Of a stretch of 64,000 nt of DNA, positions 16,045-25,271 are shown piece after piece. The DNA is taken from positions 81,039-145,038 of the forward strand of contig NZ_LMHZ01000002.1 in NCBI RefSeq assembly GCF_001428545.1. The letters run 5' to 3'. This DNA comes from Noviherbaspirillum sp. Root189. Its GTDB lineage: Bacteria > Pseudomonadota > Gammaproteobacteria > Burkholderiales > Burkholderiaceae_D. Under the pieces are notes generated by a model. It did no database searches, was not told where the DNA came from, and worked only from the letters and a program-made list of their open reading frames with translations. Within the stretch, counting starts at the first letter, position 1. Each line of letters starts with the position of its first letter. Made by a program: the position numbers and the translations under genes.

Positions 16045-17892
16045 TTACAAGCCAAGCCGTTCGCGTGTCTGCTCGGTCAACTGACCTTCGTTCGTCCACC
16101 CGCGTGCCGCGTAGTACTCGGGCAACATCTTGTCGAGCCCGCTGACCAGGCCGGTCGCCGGTCCGCTCTTTGCGGGCTCGGTCATCAGCCGCTTCGGTAA
16201 CGTGTCATCCTTGTGGGTAAAGCCTGCGCGGTTGTTGAAGTCGCGTTCCATATTCCAGATACGCTCGCCGATCAATGCGAGACTCTCCATCGTGAACGAT
16301 TCGTCGCAGGCTGCGTGCAATTGCGGTTGCAGGTCGGCCAACGTCCATGCGAACGTGGTGAACACACAGACGCCCGAAGAATCGAAAACGGCGGTCGCAT
16401 CCTGGAAAGCCTTCACCAGGTCAGCCTTGCCGTCGGTCACCAGCGGATCGGTCTTGACCGGAATGCCAAGCACTTCGGAGGCGACCGTATAACCGCGCAG
16501 ATGGCAGGCGCCGCGATTGGAGGTGGCGTAAGCGAGTCCCATGCCCTGGATGCCGCGCGCATCGTAGGCGGGGAATTCCTGGCCCTTCACGCTCATCGAC
16601 AGGTCGGGATGGCCATATTTTTCGGTGAGTCGCTTCGACCCCAGTCCGATCTCCTTGCCGAAGCCTTCGCCCCTGGCAGTGATTTCGGCGAAATAGGTCA
16701 GCGCTTTTGCATTGCCGAAATTGGCTTCGATACCGAGCTGCTCTTTGGTCAGCACACCCATTTCATAGAGTTCCATGACCGCGCCGACAGTCGCCCCGAA
16801 GGAGATGGGATCGAAGCCGTCTTCATTGCAGATGAAGTTGGCATAGGTCAGGGCTTCCAGGTCGTTGACGCCGTTTGCGGAACCCAGCGCCCAGGCGGCT
16901 TCATATTCGAGCCCCCCGGAAGTGCCCCAGTATTGCGGCCGGTTCTGTACGGTGTAATGGGTTTCGTCGATCTTGGAAATCCGCCCGCAGGCAATGGTGC
17001 AGCCAAAGCAGGCCTGGTTGGTCACCAGATTGGTTTTTCCGTCTGTTGTGCGCGGCTCGTGCATGGCTTCGCCGGAAATATCCTTGGCGCCCTCGAACTG
17101 CACTTCCCGATGGTTGCGTGTCGGCATGGCACCGATTTCATTGATGACATTCATCAGTACCTGCGTGCCGTACTTGGGCAAGCCCTGACCGGTGACGGCG
17201 TTATCCGCGAGCACCTTCTTTGCCGCGACTGTCGCCGACATGAAGGCCATGGGATCGCGGATGTTGCCGACGCCCAGCGTGCCGCGTACCGCAATCGCTT
17301 TCAGGTTTTTCGAGCCCATCACGGAACCGACGCCGGAGCGCCCGGCCGCGCGGTGCAGATCGTTGACGACCGCGGCATAGAGGCAGCCGGTCTCCCCGGC
17401 GCGACCAATGGAGGACACGCGAATCTGCGGATCCTGGTGGCGCGTCTTCAGTGCCGGCTCGGTTTCCCATACGGTCTTGCCCCACAACCAGGAAGCATCG
17501 AGCAGTTCCGCCTTGTCATCCGTAATGTTCAGGTAGACCGGCGCCGGCGCTTTGCCTTCGAAGATGATCATGTCCCAGCCGGCCATCTTGAGTTCCGCAC
17601 CAAAATAGCCGCCCGAATTCGAGCAGGCGATTGCACCCGTGAGCGCGCCCTTGGTGATCACCGAATAGCGGCCGCCGGTCGAGGCCATGGTGCCGGTCAG
17701 CGGACCGGTCGCCCAGATAATCTTGTTTTCCGGCGACAGTGGGTCGACGTGCGGATCGACTTCGGACACGAAGTACTTGGTTGCAAGTCCGCGCTGTCCG
17801 AGATAGTCGCGTGCCCAATCCATATTGAGCGGTTCTGCAGTACAGGTACCCGCGGTCAAGTCGACGCGCAGGATTTTTCCAGTCCAGGCCAT
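16045..17892 (-). CDS. Tungsten/molybdenum aldehyde:ferredoxin oxidoreductase, catalytic subunit (AorB-like)
   Basis: A 615-residue member of the aldehyde ferredoxin oxidoreductase family, which oxidises aldehydes to carboxylic acids with a bis-pterin tungsten cofactor and one 4Fe-4S cluster. The N-terminus MAWTGKILRVDLTAG is family-typical. Cluster ligands are visible in ACFGCTIACG (C-x2-C-x3-C near 305), with a further cysteine in SSGVCVFTTFAW near 510. AGGAG precedes the ATG. The neighbouring ferredoxin and FAD subunit make it the mesophilic AorABC type, which couples aldehyde oxidation to NAD. The substrate is probably broad; phenylacetaldehyde is a good candidate. Tungsten rather than molybdenum is inferred from the family. 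Confidence 0.92.
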   Translation of the reverse strand: MAWTGKILRVDLTAGTCTAEPLNMDWARDYLGQRGLATKYFVSEVDPHVDPLSPENKIIWATGPLTGTMASTGGRYSVITKGALTGAIACSNSGGYFGAELKMAGWDMIIFEGKAPAPVYLNITDDKAELLDASWLWGKTVWETEPALKTRHQDPQIRVSSIGRAGETGCLYAAVVNDLHRAAGRSGVGSVMGSKNLKAIAVRGTLGVGNIRDPMAFMSATVAAKKVLADNAVTGQGLPKYGTQVLMNVINEIGAMPTRNHREVQFEGAKDISGEAMHEPRTTDGKTNLVTNQACFGCTIACGRISKIDETHYTVQNRPQYWGTSGGLEYEAAWALGSANGVNDLEALTYANFICNEDGFDPISFGATVGAVMELYEMGVLTKEQLGIEANFGNAKALTYFAEITARGEGFGKEIGLGSKRLTEKYGHPDLSMSVKGQEFPAYDARGIQGMGLAYATSNRGACHLRGYTVASEVLGIPVKTDPLVTDGKADLVKAFQDATAVFDSSGVCVFTTFAWTLADLQPQLHAACDESFTMESLALIGERIWNMERDFNNRAGFTHKDDTLPKRLMTEPAKSGPATGLVSGLDKMLPEYYAARGWTNEGQLTEQTRERLGL

Positions 17893-17903
17893 CTTGGTTC
17901 TCC

Positions 17904-18386
17904 TCAGGCGGTTGTCTTGTCGCCAAGCTTGGCGGCCCACTGACGCATGCGATCCAGGCCCGTCCAGTCAGCGTCGACGTAGGTAATGGCGCCTGTCGGG
18001 CAAGCCGATGCGCAGGCGGGGCCGGCGACATTGTCATAGCAGAGGTCGCACTTCTGTACCTTGCCGGTACTCTGTACATAGTTGACCGTGCCAAACGGGC
18101 AGGCAATGGTGCATACCTTGCAGCCAACGCAGAGATCGTCGTTGACCACCTTGGCGCCGGAACTCATGTCGATGCGGATGGCCTCGACAGGGCAGGAATG
18201 CAGGCACCAGGCTTCGTCGCACTGGGTACAGGTATAGGGAACCTTGGTGCCGGTCTGGTGGAACTCGAACACCTTGATGCGGGATTTGGCGGGATTGAAT
18301 GCGCCGTAGTTTTCATAGCTGCAGGCCATTTCGCACTGCAGGCAACCGGTGCACTTGTCCGGCTCGATAAGCAGGGACCGTTGCAT
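17904..18386 (-). CDS. Four-cluster ferredoxin subunit of aldehyde oxidoreductase (AorA-like)
   Basis: A 160-residue polyferredoxin with four cysteine groups: CTGCLQCEMACS (about 14-25), CTQCDEAWCLHSCP (about 55), CVGCKVCTIACP (about 84) and CDLCYDNVAGPACASACP (about 105). The arrangement is that of electron-transfer subunits such as HycB, DmsB and AorA. It starts the operon, 11 bp before the catalytic subunit gene, and should carry electrons from the tungsten site to the FAD subunit. AGGAG precedes the ATG. No Tat signal is present, so the complex is cytoplasmic. Confidence 0.92.
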   Translation of the reverse strand: MQRSLLIEPDKCTGCLQCEMACSYENYGAFNPAKSRIKVFEFHQTGTKVPYTCTQCDEAWCLHSCPVEAIRIDMSSGAKVVNDDLCVGCKVCTIACPFGTVNYVQSTGKVQKCDLCYDNVAGPACASACPTGAITYVDADWTGLDRMRQWAAKLGDKTTA

Positions 18387-18774
18387 GCTTCGTCTCCTTT
18401 TTGTATTGATTCGAATCGCACTTCTTTAATTCTTCAACAATCAAAACGGCGGAATCTGCGCAACGATGAGGCAGTCGGTCGCTGAGTACGAGGCTGTCAC
18501 CATGGCGTACACCGTCAACGATATGACGTCGTCCTGTGCAACATGCCGACGTCGGGCAATGCTAAAACTCAGTGTTGTCCTTACTGATACAAATCGAATG
18601 CAGATTGATTTTGCCACAGAAAATCAGGCGTTGTAAAAACAAAAATGGCTGCAAAATAACTGTTCCAGTCTGGTACGGAAAGCCGTCGCAAATTGCGGCA
18701 ACGACGGCGCTTCAGGGCAAAGCGTATGCCTGCGATGCTTGTCTCGTATGATATGGCGCAAGCTTTTGTAGCAA
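18387..18774. other. Non-coding spacer holding the promoter of the aldehyde oxidoreductase operon
   Basis: 388 bp without a credible gene, between the start of the ferredoxin gene and the end of the kinase gene (both minus strand). It must hold the operon promoter. I looked for a sigma-54 site and found none with correct GG-N10-GC spacing. It may also contain the kinase terminator, but no clear hairpin with a T-run was seen. Confidence 0.4.
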
Positions 18775-21120
18775 TCAGGGTTGCGCAATCAGGCTTTCGA
18801 GATGGACGCGTGCGTTATCGAATTCGTGCTGCAACTGTGTCAACTGCTTATGGGCGTCCTGCACGGAGCCGCCAATGCCAATGCGCTCCAGTTCCATGCA
18901 ATGTGTACGCATGCGCATCGCACCGAGATTCTCGATGCTCGACAGGAAACGATGGCTGGCCGCCTTCAATCGCGCCGGATCGGCATCGGCGATCGCGCGT
19001 GCGATGTTATCCAGGTGTCCCGGTGCGTCCTGGATGAACAGGCGCACGATATCGGCAGCAATGGTGGGATTTTCCTCATCCTGCAGTTCAAGCAACTGGT
19101 CGATGCGGCGCTGGTCGATGACGGGAGTCGTCCCGCTGTCGTCCTGCTTGCGGCGCGGCGCCACCGCCGTCAGCACGGCGCGCACGTCGTCGAGTTCAAT
19201 CGGTTTCGATACATACGCATCCATGCCGACGGCGAGGCATTTCTCGCGGTCGCCCGGCATCGCATTCGCGGTCATTGCGATCACGCGCGGACCATTTCCA
19301 CCGAAGCGGGCGCGCAAGCGGCGCGTTGCCTCCAGCCCATCCATTTCGGGCATCTGCACGTCCATCAGCACCACGTCATACGTTTGCCGTTCCAGCGCAT
19401 CCAGAACTTCCACGCCATTGGCCACCACGTCGGCGCGGTAACCGAGGTGCGCGAGCAACTGCTGCACCACCTTCTGGTTGACGGTATTGTCTTCCGCAAC
19501 CAGGATGCTGAGGGGCAAGGTTTCGGCGAGCTTGCCGCGCGGCGCACGGACTTTGTCCCGGCCTGGCGCCAGTGGCTGGATGCGCATCGCATGCAATAGC
19601 ACTTCGAACAGTGCGGCAGGCTTGATCGGTTTGTTCAGGTAGGCCGAAAAATTGATTTCCCGCATGCTGCTTTCCGATGGCCGGTGCGCCACCGAAGTGA
19701 GCATGATCATCGGCAGCGCATCGACGCTGCGGTGTTTGCGGATTTCACGCGCCAGCGCGAGGCCATCCATTTCCGGCATGCTCATGTCGAGGATCGCCAC
19801 ATCGAAGGCATGCCCGTGCCGCAACAGGTCCAGCGCCTCGATGCCGGACGCCAGCGCAGAGGGCACCATTCCCCAAAGCAGCGCCTGTTTGACGAGAATG
19901 CGGCGGTTGGTGCCGTTGTCGTCGACGATCAGCACATGCTTGCCCGACAGCGCGGACGAGCGCTCCTGCAATACGTTTTGTGCCAGCCCCGGCCCGGAAG
20001 CAGCGGCCATAATGGTGAAATGGAAGGTTGACCCATTCCCAACCACGCTGTCCACCCACATGCGTCCACCCATGATTTCGGTCAGGCGCTTGCTGATCGC
20101 CAGGCCCAGGCCGGTCCCGCCATATTTGCGGGTGGTCGACGCATCGACTTGCGTGAACGCTTCAAATAGTTCGCCGAGGCGATCCGGCGGGATACCGATG
20201 CCGGTATCCCGCACAGAAAATCGGATTTCGTGCGTCCCGTCGCCGACCAGCGTTGATGTCACCGTGATGACTACCTCGCCGTGATGCGTGAACTTGATGG
20301 AATTCGACAGCAGATTGACCAGCACCTGGCGCAGCCGCGTAACATCGCCGACCACGGAAGCCGGAACGCCGTCATCAATGAAATAAGCAAGGTTGAGGTT
20401 CTTGTGGCTCGCGTCCGGCGACAGCAGGTCCAGGGATTCTTCAATGCAGCGCCGGAGGTCGAAAGGCTGACGCTCGATTTCCAGCTTGCCGATTTCGATT
20501 TTTGAATAATCCAGGATATCGTTGATGATCGTCAGCAGCACTTCGCTGCTGGCGCGAATGGTTTCCGCGTAATCCCGCTGTTCGTCGTCGATTGCGGTAT
20601 TGAGCAAAAGGCTGGTCATGCCGATCACTGCGTTGAGCGGCGTGCGGATTTCATGGCTCATGTTGGCGAGAAACATGCTCTTTGCCTGGGTTGCCGCTTC
20701 CGCCTTGTCGCGCGCTTCCTGCAGTTCGCGCTCATAGGCCTTTCTGCTGGAAATGTCGCGCAGGATGACGGTGTAAATCGCGGTACCATCCGCTTCCAGG
20801 CGGGAGATCGATGCTTCGGCAGGAAATTCGGTGCCATCCTTGCGCATGGCGAAGATCGCACGGCGTTCACCCATCCTGCGCGCACTTTGCCCCGAGCGAT
20901 CAAAATTAGCGATGTGGTTGCGATGGGTCGCGTGGTGACGCTGCGGCAACAGCGTATTCAGGTCCAACCCGTTCGCTTCCCGCGCAGTCCAGCCGAACAA
21001 GCGCTCCGCGCCCTGGTTGAACAGGATGATTTTATGCTGGCCGTCCACGCAAATAATGGCATCGTCAGCGATGCTGAGGATACCGTTCAGTTGTGCGGAA
21101 GTAAGGTTGCCACTATTCAT
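18775..21120 (-). CDS. Hybrid sensor histidine kinase: PAS, HisKA, HATPase, two REC domains, Hpt
   Basis: About 781 residues, without membrane helices. Order: PAS (about 8-130), dimerisation domain with phospho-accepting histidine ([14 protein letters not shown]), ATPase (N-box, [22 protein letters not shown]), REC1 ([21 protein letters not shown]), REC2 ([21 protein letters not shown]) and a C-terminal Hpt domain ([14 protein letters not shown]). This is a complete cytoplasmic phosphorelay module lacking a DNA-binding output. Its ATG overlaps the stop of the upstream glycosyltransferase gene (TAATG), so translation is coupled; an ATG 12 bp upstream is the alternative start. The coupling suggests co-expression with the selenoneine locus, although the signal and partner regulator are unknown. 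Confidence 0.92.
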   Translation of the reverse strand: MNSGNLTSAQLNGILSIADDAIICVDGQHKIILFNQGAERLFGWTAREANGLDLNTLLPQRHHATHRNHIANFDRSGQSARRMGERRAIFAMRKDGTEFPAEASISRLEADGTAIYTVILRDISSRKAYERELQEARDKAEAATQAKSMFLANMSHEIRTPLNAVIGMTSLLLNTAIDDEQRDYAETIRASSEVLLTIINDILDYSKIEIGKLEIERQPFDLRRCIEESLDLLSPDASHKNLNLAYFIDDGVPASVVGDVTRLRQVLVNLLSNSIKFTHHGEVVITVTSTLVGDGTHEIRFSVRDTGIGIPPDRLGELFEAFTQVDASTTRKYGGTGLGLAISKRLTEIMGGRMWVDSVVGNGSTFHFTIMAAASGPGLAQNVLQERSSALSGKHVLIVDDNGTNRRILVKQALLWGMVPSALASGIEALDLLRHGHAFDVAILDMSMPEMDGLALAREIRKHRSVDALPMIMLTSVAHRPSESSMREINFSAYLNKPIKPAALFEVLLHAMRIQPLAPGRDKVRAPRGKLAETLPLSILVAEDNTVNQKVVQQLLAHLGYRADVVANGVEVLDALERQTYDVVLMDVQMPEMDGLEATRRLRARFGGNGPRVIAMTANAMPGDREKCLAVGMDAYVSKPIELDDVRAVLTAVAPRRKQDDSGTTPVIDQRRIDQLLELQDEENPTIAADIVRLFIQDAPGHLDNIARAIADADPARLKAASHRFLSSIENLGAMRMRTHCMELERIGIGGSVQDAHKQLTQLQHEFDNARVHLESLIAQP

Positions 21121-22145
21121 TATCGAGAGCATGGGGGCCGGGTTGAGGTATCGAGTTCGGGTGCGTTTGTGTGTACGTTCAACAGCAATTCTCTCACTAC
21201 TTGCAGCACAGCCTTTTGTTCGCGTGCGGGTTGGAATAACGGTCGACGCCTTGCACATTGCTCCTGAAGCGTGCGGCGAAACGCCGCATCGTGCGATGCG
21301 CGATTGATCAGTGCGGCGAGTGCGATGCTGTCACCTACCGCAAAATAGCCTGCGTAATCGTCACCGAGCATGCCGCGATTGCCTGCAATGTCGCTGGCCA
21401 GCACCGGCACGCCGCAGTTGACGGCTTCGATAATCACGTTCGCTCCGCCTTCCATGCGCGACGCGATCACCATGATATCGCTCGCCGCAAGGCGCTCCAG
21501 TGTTTCCGCGTGCGGCAGGTTGCCGAGCCAGCGGTAATGCGGATGACGGGATTGGGTCGCCAGCGCTTGCTCCCGCAGTTCGGCGTCCAGCGCACCGCCG
21601 ACATGGATCATGCGCAGGCGTTCGGCTTCGACGTGAGTGATATGTGCTGCAGCCTGCATGAAGACAAGCGGATCCTTTTCAGCGCGCAGATGGCCGATCA
21701 TGATGACATCGAATGACTGTTTGTCTTTCTTTTCATGCGCCACGCCGCCTGGTGGCGCCGACTGATAGATGACGCAGGCCTTCTCCCGAGACCGGTCATC
21801 CAGCTGATCGAGTCCGGCTTCCTGCAATACCACCAGTTTCGAGGCCAGGCGCAATGACTGACGAGCTTGTTCGTCGGCAACAATGTCGCGATAAAGATCG
21901 GTTCCGGTCAGCACAACCAGCAAGGGACGGTCGGGAAAGGCGTGTGAAAAACGCGTGATGGAGCTCGCCGATCGACGCGCATGCAAGGCAATCATCAGGT
22001 TGCAGGGATGGCCGTCCCAGTCCTCCAGGACGCGAACCTCATACCCGGAGGAAAGAAAAGCCGCCCATCGGCTTGCGGTTTGCCAATTACCGTTGTTGGC
22101 GTTTGCCGTTGCCGGACTGATAATGGTAACGTGCTGTTTTTTCAA
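21120..22145 (-). CDS. senB: SenB-like selenosugar synthase (GT4-type glycosyltransferase, TIGR04348)
   Basis: A 341-residue glycosyltransferase whose N-terminus (ISPATANANNGNWQTASRW) matches the TIGR04348 group, now known as SenB. SenB couples selenophosphate with a UDP-sugar to make a selenosugar, the selenium donor for selenoneine. The C-terminal half has GT4 features such as ERLAASDIMVIASRMEGGANV and EAVNCGVPVLASDIAGNRG. Translation starts at TTG 22145, backed by AGGA and by the family N-terminus. The gene is divergent from the SenA homologue with only 33 bp between starts. No selenophosphate synthase gene (senC/selD) lies in the window, so selenophosphate must come from elsewhere. Confidence 0.85.
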   Translation of the reverse strand: MKKQHVTIISPATANANNGNWQTASRWAAFLSSGYEVRVLEDWDGHPCNLMIALHARRSASSITRFSHAFPDRPLLVVLTGTDLYRDIVADEQARQSLRLASKLVVLQEAGLDQLDDRSREKACVIYQSAPPGGVAHEKKDKQSFDVIMIGHLRAEKDPLVFMQAAAHITHVEAERLRMIHVGGALDAELREQALATQSRHPHYRWLGNLPHAETLERLAASDIMVIASRMEGGANVIIEAVNCGVPVLASDIAGNRGMLGDDYAGYFAVGDSIALAALINRASHDAAFRRTLQEQCARRRPLFQPAREQKAVLQVVRELLLNVHTNAPELDTSTRPPCSR

Positions 22146-22178
22146 TCCTGCTTCCTACTGAAGGCGGTTTCAGACCTG

Positions 22179-23378
22179 ATGACTTCTTCGTTTCGACACG
22201 CGGGACCAGTCGAACTGGCCACGGCCCTGCGTGATGCCCATGACCGCACGCTTGCGCTGTTTGAGTGCCTTGCCGCTGCCGGTTTCGACCAGGCATCCCG
22301 GGTCCCACGGCTGGCCATCGTCAATCCGCCGCTGTGGGAACTGGGGCATATCGCCTGGTTCGCCGAGTGGTACACGCTGCGCGAGGCCGCGAGCAGCGAT
22401 CCGCGCTCGGTGCGCCATCCGTCCCTGCTGCCGGATGCCGATGCATGGTTCGATTCTAATACGGTCGGGCACGATGCGCGCTGGAGTCTTCCTTTGCCGG
22501 CCACGGCCGAAGTCAAAAATTATTTCTCCGAAGTCCATGAGCGTATAACGGCAAGGCTCGCAAGAACCGCAATGGATGACCAGAGTGACCAGGCGCTTTA
22601 TCCCTATCGGTTGATTCTTTCGCATGAAGACATGCATGGTGAAGCGTTTTTTTACACGCTCAATACATTAGGGGTCACGTTGCCGGCCGCGCTGTTATTC
22701 AATGCCGGTCGGTATGAACGGGCGCCCGCATTGCATTTCGACGGCGGCATACTCAAACGTGGCGCCGAGCCCGAAAAAGGTTTTGCATTTGACAACGAAC
22801 GATGGCGGCATGCATGCCAGGTCAGTGCTTTCGAGATCGATACCGGGCCGGTTTCCAACGCAGACTTTTGCGCCTTTATTGACGATGGCGGATATATCAA
22901 GCTACAGCACTGGAGCGAAGACGGTCGTGCATGGCTGGAACATACCGGTCGTACCGCTCCTGCAGGCTGGGAATACAACGATGGCCAATGGCGCTGTCGC
23001 CGCTTCGGCAAAGTGCATCAATTGAACGACAACGAACCGGTGCGGCACGTCAGCCTGTTTGAGGCGCAGGCTTACTGCGCGTGGGCCGGACGGCGTCTGC
23101 CCGACGAGGCGGAGTGGGAATGGGCGGCGCGCACCTCTCATCCGGGCTTCCAATGGGGGCAGGTATGGGAATGGACTGCTTCCCGTTTTGAGCCCTATCC
23201 CGGCTTCTCGCCGGGCGCCTATCGTGAATATTCAGCGCCTTATTTCGGCAATCATCAATCGGTACGCGGCGCATCGTTTGCCACACCCGACCGGCTGCGC
23301 TCCGCGCATTTCCGCAACTATTACCAGGCGCACCGCGACGACATTTTTGTCGGATTCCGCACCTGTGCACCCAGATAG
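22179..23378 (+). CDS. senA: SenA-like selenoneine synthase (EgtB-related nonheme iron enzyme)
   Basis: A 399-residue protein made of an N-terminal DinB-like bundle and a C-terminal FGE-sulfatase domain, as in EgtB. Iron-ligand histidines are seen in ELGHIAWFAEWY (His57) and SHEDMHGEAFF (His149, His153). The C-terminal signature RGASFATPDRLRSAHFRNYY is the EgtB-type ending. SenA joins hercynine with a selenosugar through a C-Se bond to form selenoneine. The neighbouring SenB-type gene makes SenA the best call over EgtB or OvoA. No egtD (hercynine synthase) is nearby. ATG 22179 fits family length; a longer frame upstream would run through senB. Confidence 0.85.
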   Translation: MTSSFRHAGPVELATALRDAHDRTLALFECLAAAGFDQASRVPRLAIVNPPLWELGHIAWFAEWYTLREAASSDPRSVRHPSLLPDADAWFDSNTVGHDARWSLPLPATAEVKNYFSEVHERITARLARTAMDDQSDQALYPYRLILSHEDMHGEAFFYTLNTLGVTLPAALLFNAGRYERAPALHFDGGILKRGAEPEKGFAFDNERWRHACQVSAFEIDTGPVSNADFCAFIDDGGYIKLQHWSEDGRAWLEHTGRTAPAGWEYNDGQWRCRRFGKVHQLNDNEPVRHVSLFEAQAYCAWAGRRLPDEAEWEWAARTSHPGFQWGQVWEWTASRFEPYPGFSPGAYREYSAPYFGNHQSVRGASFATPDRLRSAHFRNYYQAHRDDIFVGFRTCAPR

Positions 23379-23400
23379 CATCAACCCTGACACGAAAGAT

Positions 23401-23784
23401 ATGGCAACCGCATCTCAACCCGCACGCAACATTTACGGCGAACCGCTCGTCCCCTGTTCCTTCAATCCCGTCACGGGCTTTTTTCGCGACGGCTGCTGCA
23501 AGACCAGCGCCGAGGACGTCGGCACCCATGTGGTCTGCGCCATCATGACGGCGGACTTCCTGGAGTTCAGCGCCAGTCGCGGCAACGATTTATCCACCCC
23601 GGTGCCGGAATGGGGCTTCCCCGGTCTCAAGCCGGGTGACCAATGGTGTTTGTGCGCATTACGCTGGAACGAGGCGCTCGCCGCCGGCATGGCGCCGCCT
23701 GTGGTGCTGGAAAGCACCAACTTCAGCGCACTCGACCTGATTGATGAAGAAGTCCTGAAGCAATTCGATCACCGGCAGATGTAA
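23401..23784 (+). CDS. DUF2237 family protein
   Basis: A 127-residue soluble protein of the DUF2237 family. Typical segments are present: NPVTGFFRDGCC, HVVCAIMTADFLEFS, LKPGDQWCLCALRW and VVLESTNFSALDLI, with several conserved cysteines (CCK, CLC). The biochemical role of the family is unknown. It starts 22 bp after the SenA gene on the same strand, so it is probably cotranscribed, and its cysteine-rich nature would not be out of place beside a thiol/selenol pathway. That link is inference. Confidence 0.85.
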   Translation: MATASQPARNIYGEPLVPCSFNPVTGFFRDGCCKTSAEDVGTHVVCAIMTADFLEFSASRGNDLSTPVPEWGFPGLKPGDQWCLCALRWNEALAAGMAPPVVLESTNFSALDLIDEEVLKQFDHRQM

Positions 23785-23943
23785 CTATAGTAATAATGGC
23801 AGGGATGGTCGCGATGCGGGATGGCGGGACCGTGCCCGGCGCATGCGGTGGCGTGTTGCCGGTCCAAGGTCCTTGGTCTTAACTTGGCCGCTCCGCACAC
23901 CAGGTTGAGATGAGCGCTAACCTAAAATGAAAGCGGAACCGCC

Positions 23944-25239
23944 ATGCAGCACCCCGTATCCGGCGATACCATCGTTAAAGAATCGCCCTCGCTTCCCTGG
24001 TACAAAAAGCTTGGCCCCGGCCTCATCACCGGCGCTGCGGACGACGATCCGAGCGGCATCGCAACCTACTCGCAAGGCGGTGCACAATTCGGGTACAACT
24101 TGCTATGGACCCTGTTGTTCACCTATCCGCTGATGGTCGGTATCCAGATCGTCAGCGCACGCATCGGCCGTGTGACGGGCGAGGGACTGGCTGCCAATAT
24201 TCGTCGCTGTTATTCGCCATGGCTGCTTTATCTGATCGTCAGCATGCTGGTGATTGCCAATACCATCAACATTGGCGCTGATATCGCCGCGATGGCCGAT
24301 GCAGTGCGTCTAGTCGTCGGCGGTCCGCATGCGGTCTATGTGGTTGGCTTCGGCGCATTGTCGGTGCTGCTGCAGGTCTTCATTCCCTACAAACGCTATG
24401 TGCATGTTCTCAAATGGCTGACACTGGCCCTGTTTGCCTATGTCGGCGTCGTGTTCTTCGTGCATATATCGTGGGGCGATGTGCTGCGCAGGGTTGTTGT
24501 ACCGCATATCACGTTCAGCAAGGAATATGTCACTGCCGCCGTGGCGATTCTTGGCACGACAATCAGTCCCTACCTTTTCTTCTGGCAGGCGTCCCAAGAA
24601 GTCGAGGAAGTCGATGCCGATCCCTATGCGCACTCCTTGCGCACTGCTCCAGAGCAGGCTCGTGCGCACTTGCGGCGTATATCGATCGACACTTATATCG
24701 GCATGGGAATTTCCAACCTGATCGCATTTTTTATCATGCTGACCACAGCGACTACCTTGTTCCAGCATGGTATGCGGCAAATCCAGACTTCGGCGCAGGC
24801 GGCAGAAGCGCTACGGCCAATCGCCGGCGAGTTTGCATTCCTGCTGTTCAGCTGCGGTGTCATCGGTACCGGCATGCTGGCCATTCCAGTACTGGCGGGC
24901 TCCGCCGCGTATGCGGTGGCAGGAGCATTCGGCTGGCGCAAGGGACTCGACCTGAAGCTCGCCATGGGCAAACGTTTCTACGGCATCATCGCCGCGTCAA
25001 CGCTGATGGGTGCGGTGATCGGCATGATCGATGTCGATCCAATCAAAGCGTTGTTCTGGGCCGCGGTCATCAATGGAGTGATTTCGGTACCTATCATGGT
25101 GGTCATGATGCTGATGGCGCAGCGACGCGACATCATGGGACCGTTTGTCGTCACCAGAAAGCTGAAGTATCTGGGATGGAGCGCGACTGCGGCAATGGCG
25201 GCCGCAGTCATTATTTTGTTTGTGACAAGCTGGGGATAG
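23944..25239 (+). CDS. NRAMP-related divalent metal transporter with non-canonical metal site
   Basis: A 431-residue membrane protein of the NRAMP (SLC11) superfamily with about 11 helices. In classical NRAMPs helix 1 has DPGN and helix 6 has the MPH methionine that selects Mn and Fe. Here helix 1 reads DDDPSG (Asp35-Pro36-Ser37-Gly38) and helix 6 reads TTISPYLFFWQ, with Ser208 where the methionine belongs. The protein therefore belongs to the broader NRAMP-related clade, and its substrate may not be manganese or iron; some relatives carry magnesium. It lies 159 bp after the DUF2237 gene. No MntR site or metal riboswitch was recognised upstream. Confidence 0.85.
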   Translation: MQHPVSGDTIVKESPSLPWYKKLGPGLITGAADDDPSGIATYSQGGAQFGYNLLWTLLFTYPLMVGIQIVSARIGRVTGEGLAANIRRCYSPWLLYLIVSMLVIANTINIGADIAAMADAVRLVVGGPHAVYVVGFGALSVLLQVFIPYKRYVHVLKWLTLALFAYVGVVFFVHISWGDVLRRVVVPHITFSKEYVTAAVAILGTTISPYLFFWQASQEVEEVDADPYAHSLRTAPEQARAHLRRISIDTYIGMGISNLIAFFIMLTTATTLFQHGMRQIQTSAQAAEALRPIAGEFAFLLFSCGVIGTGMLAIPVLAGSAAYAVAGAFGWRKGLDLKLAMGKRFYGIIAASTLMGAVIGMIDVDPIKALFWAAVINGVISVPIMVVMMLMAQRRDIMGPFVVTRKLKYLGWSATAAMAAAVIILFVTSWG

Positions 25240-25271
25240 CGATGGGTGCTCTCGGAACTGAGATTAGGCAT

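Noticed and set aside
18387..18774. Sigma-54 promoter before the aldehyde oxidoreductase operon
   Set aside because: A GGCATGTTGC-like stretch on the minus strand has only 6 bases between GG and GC instead of 10.
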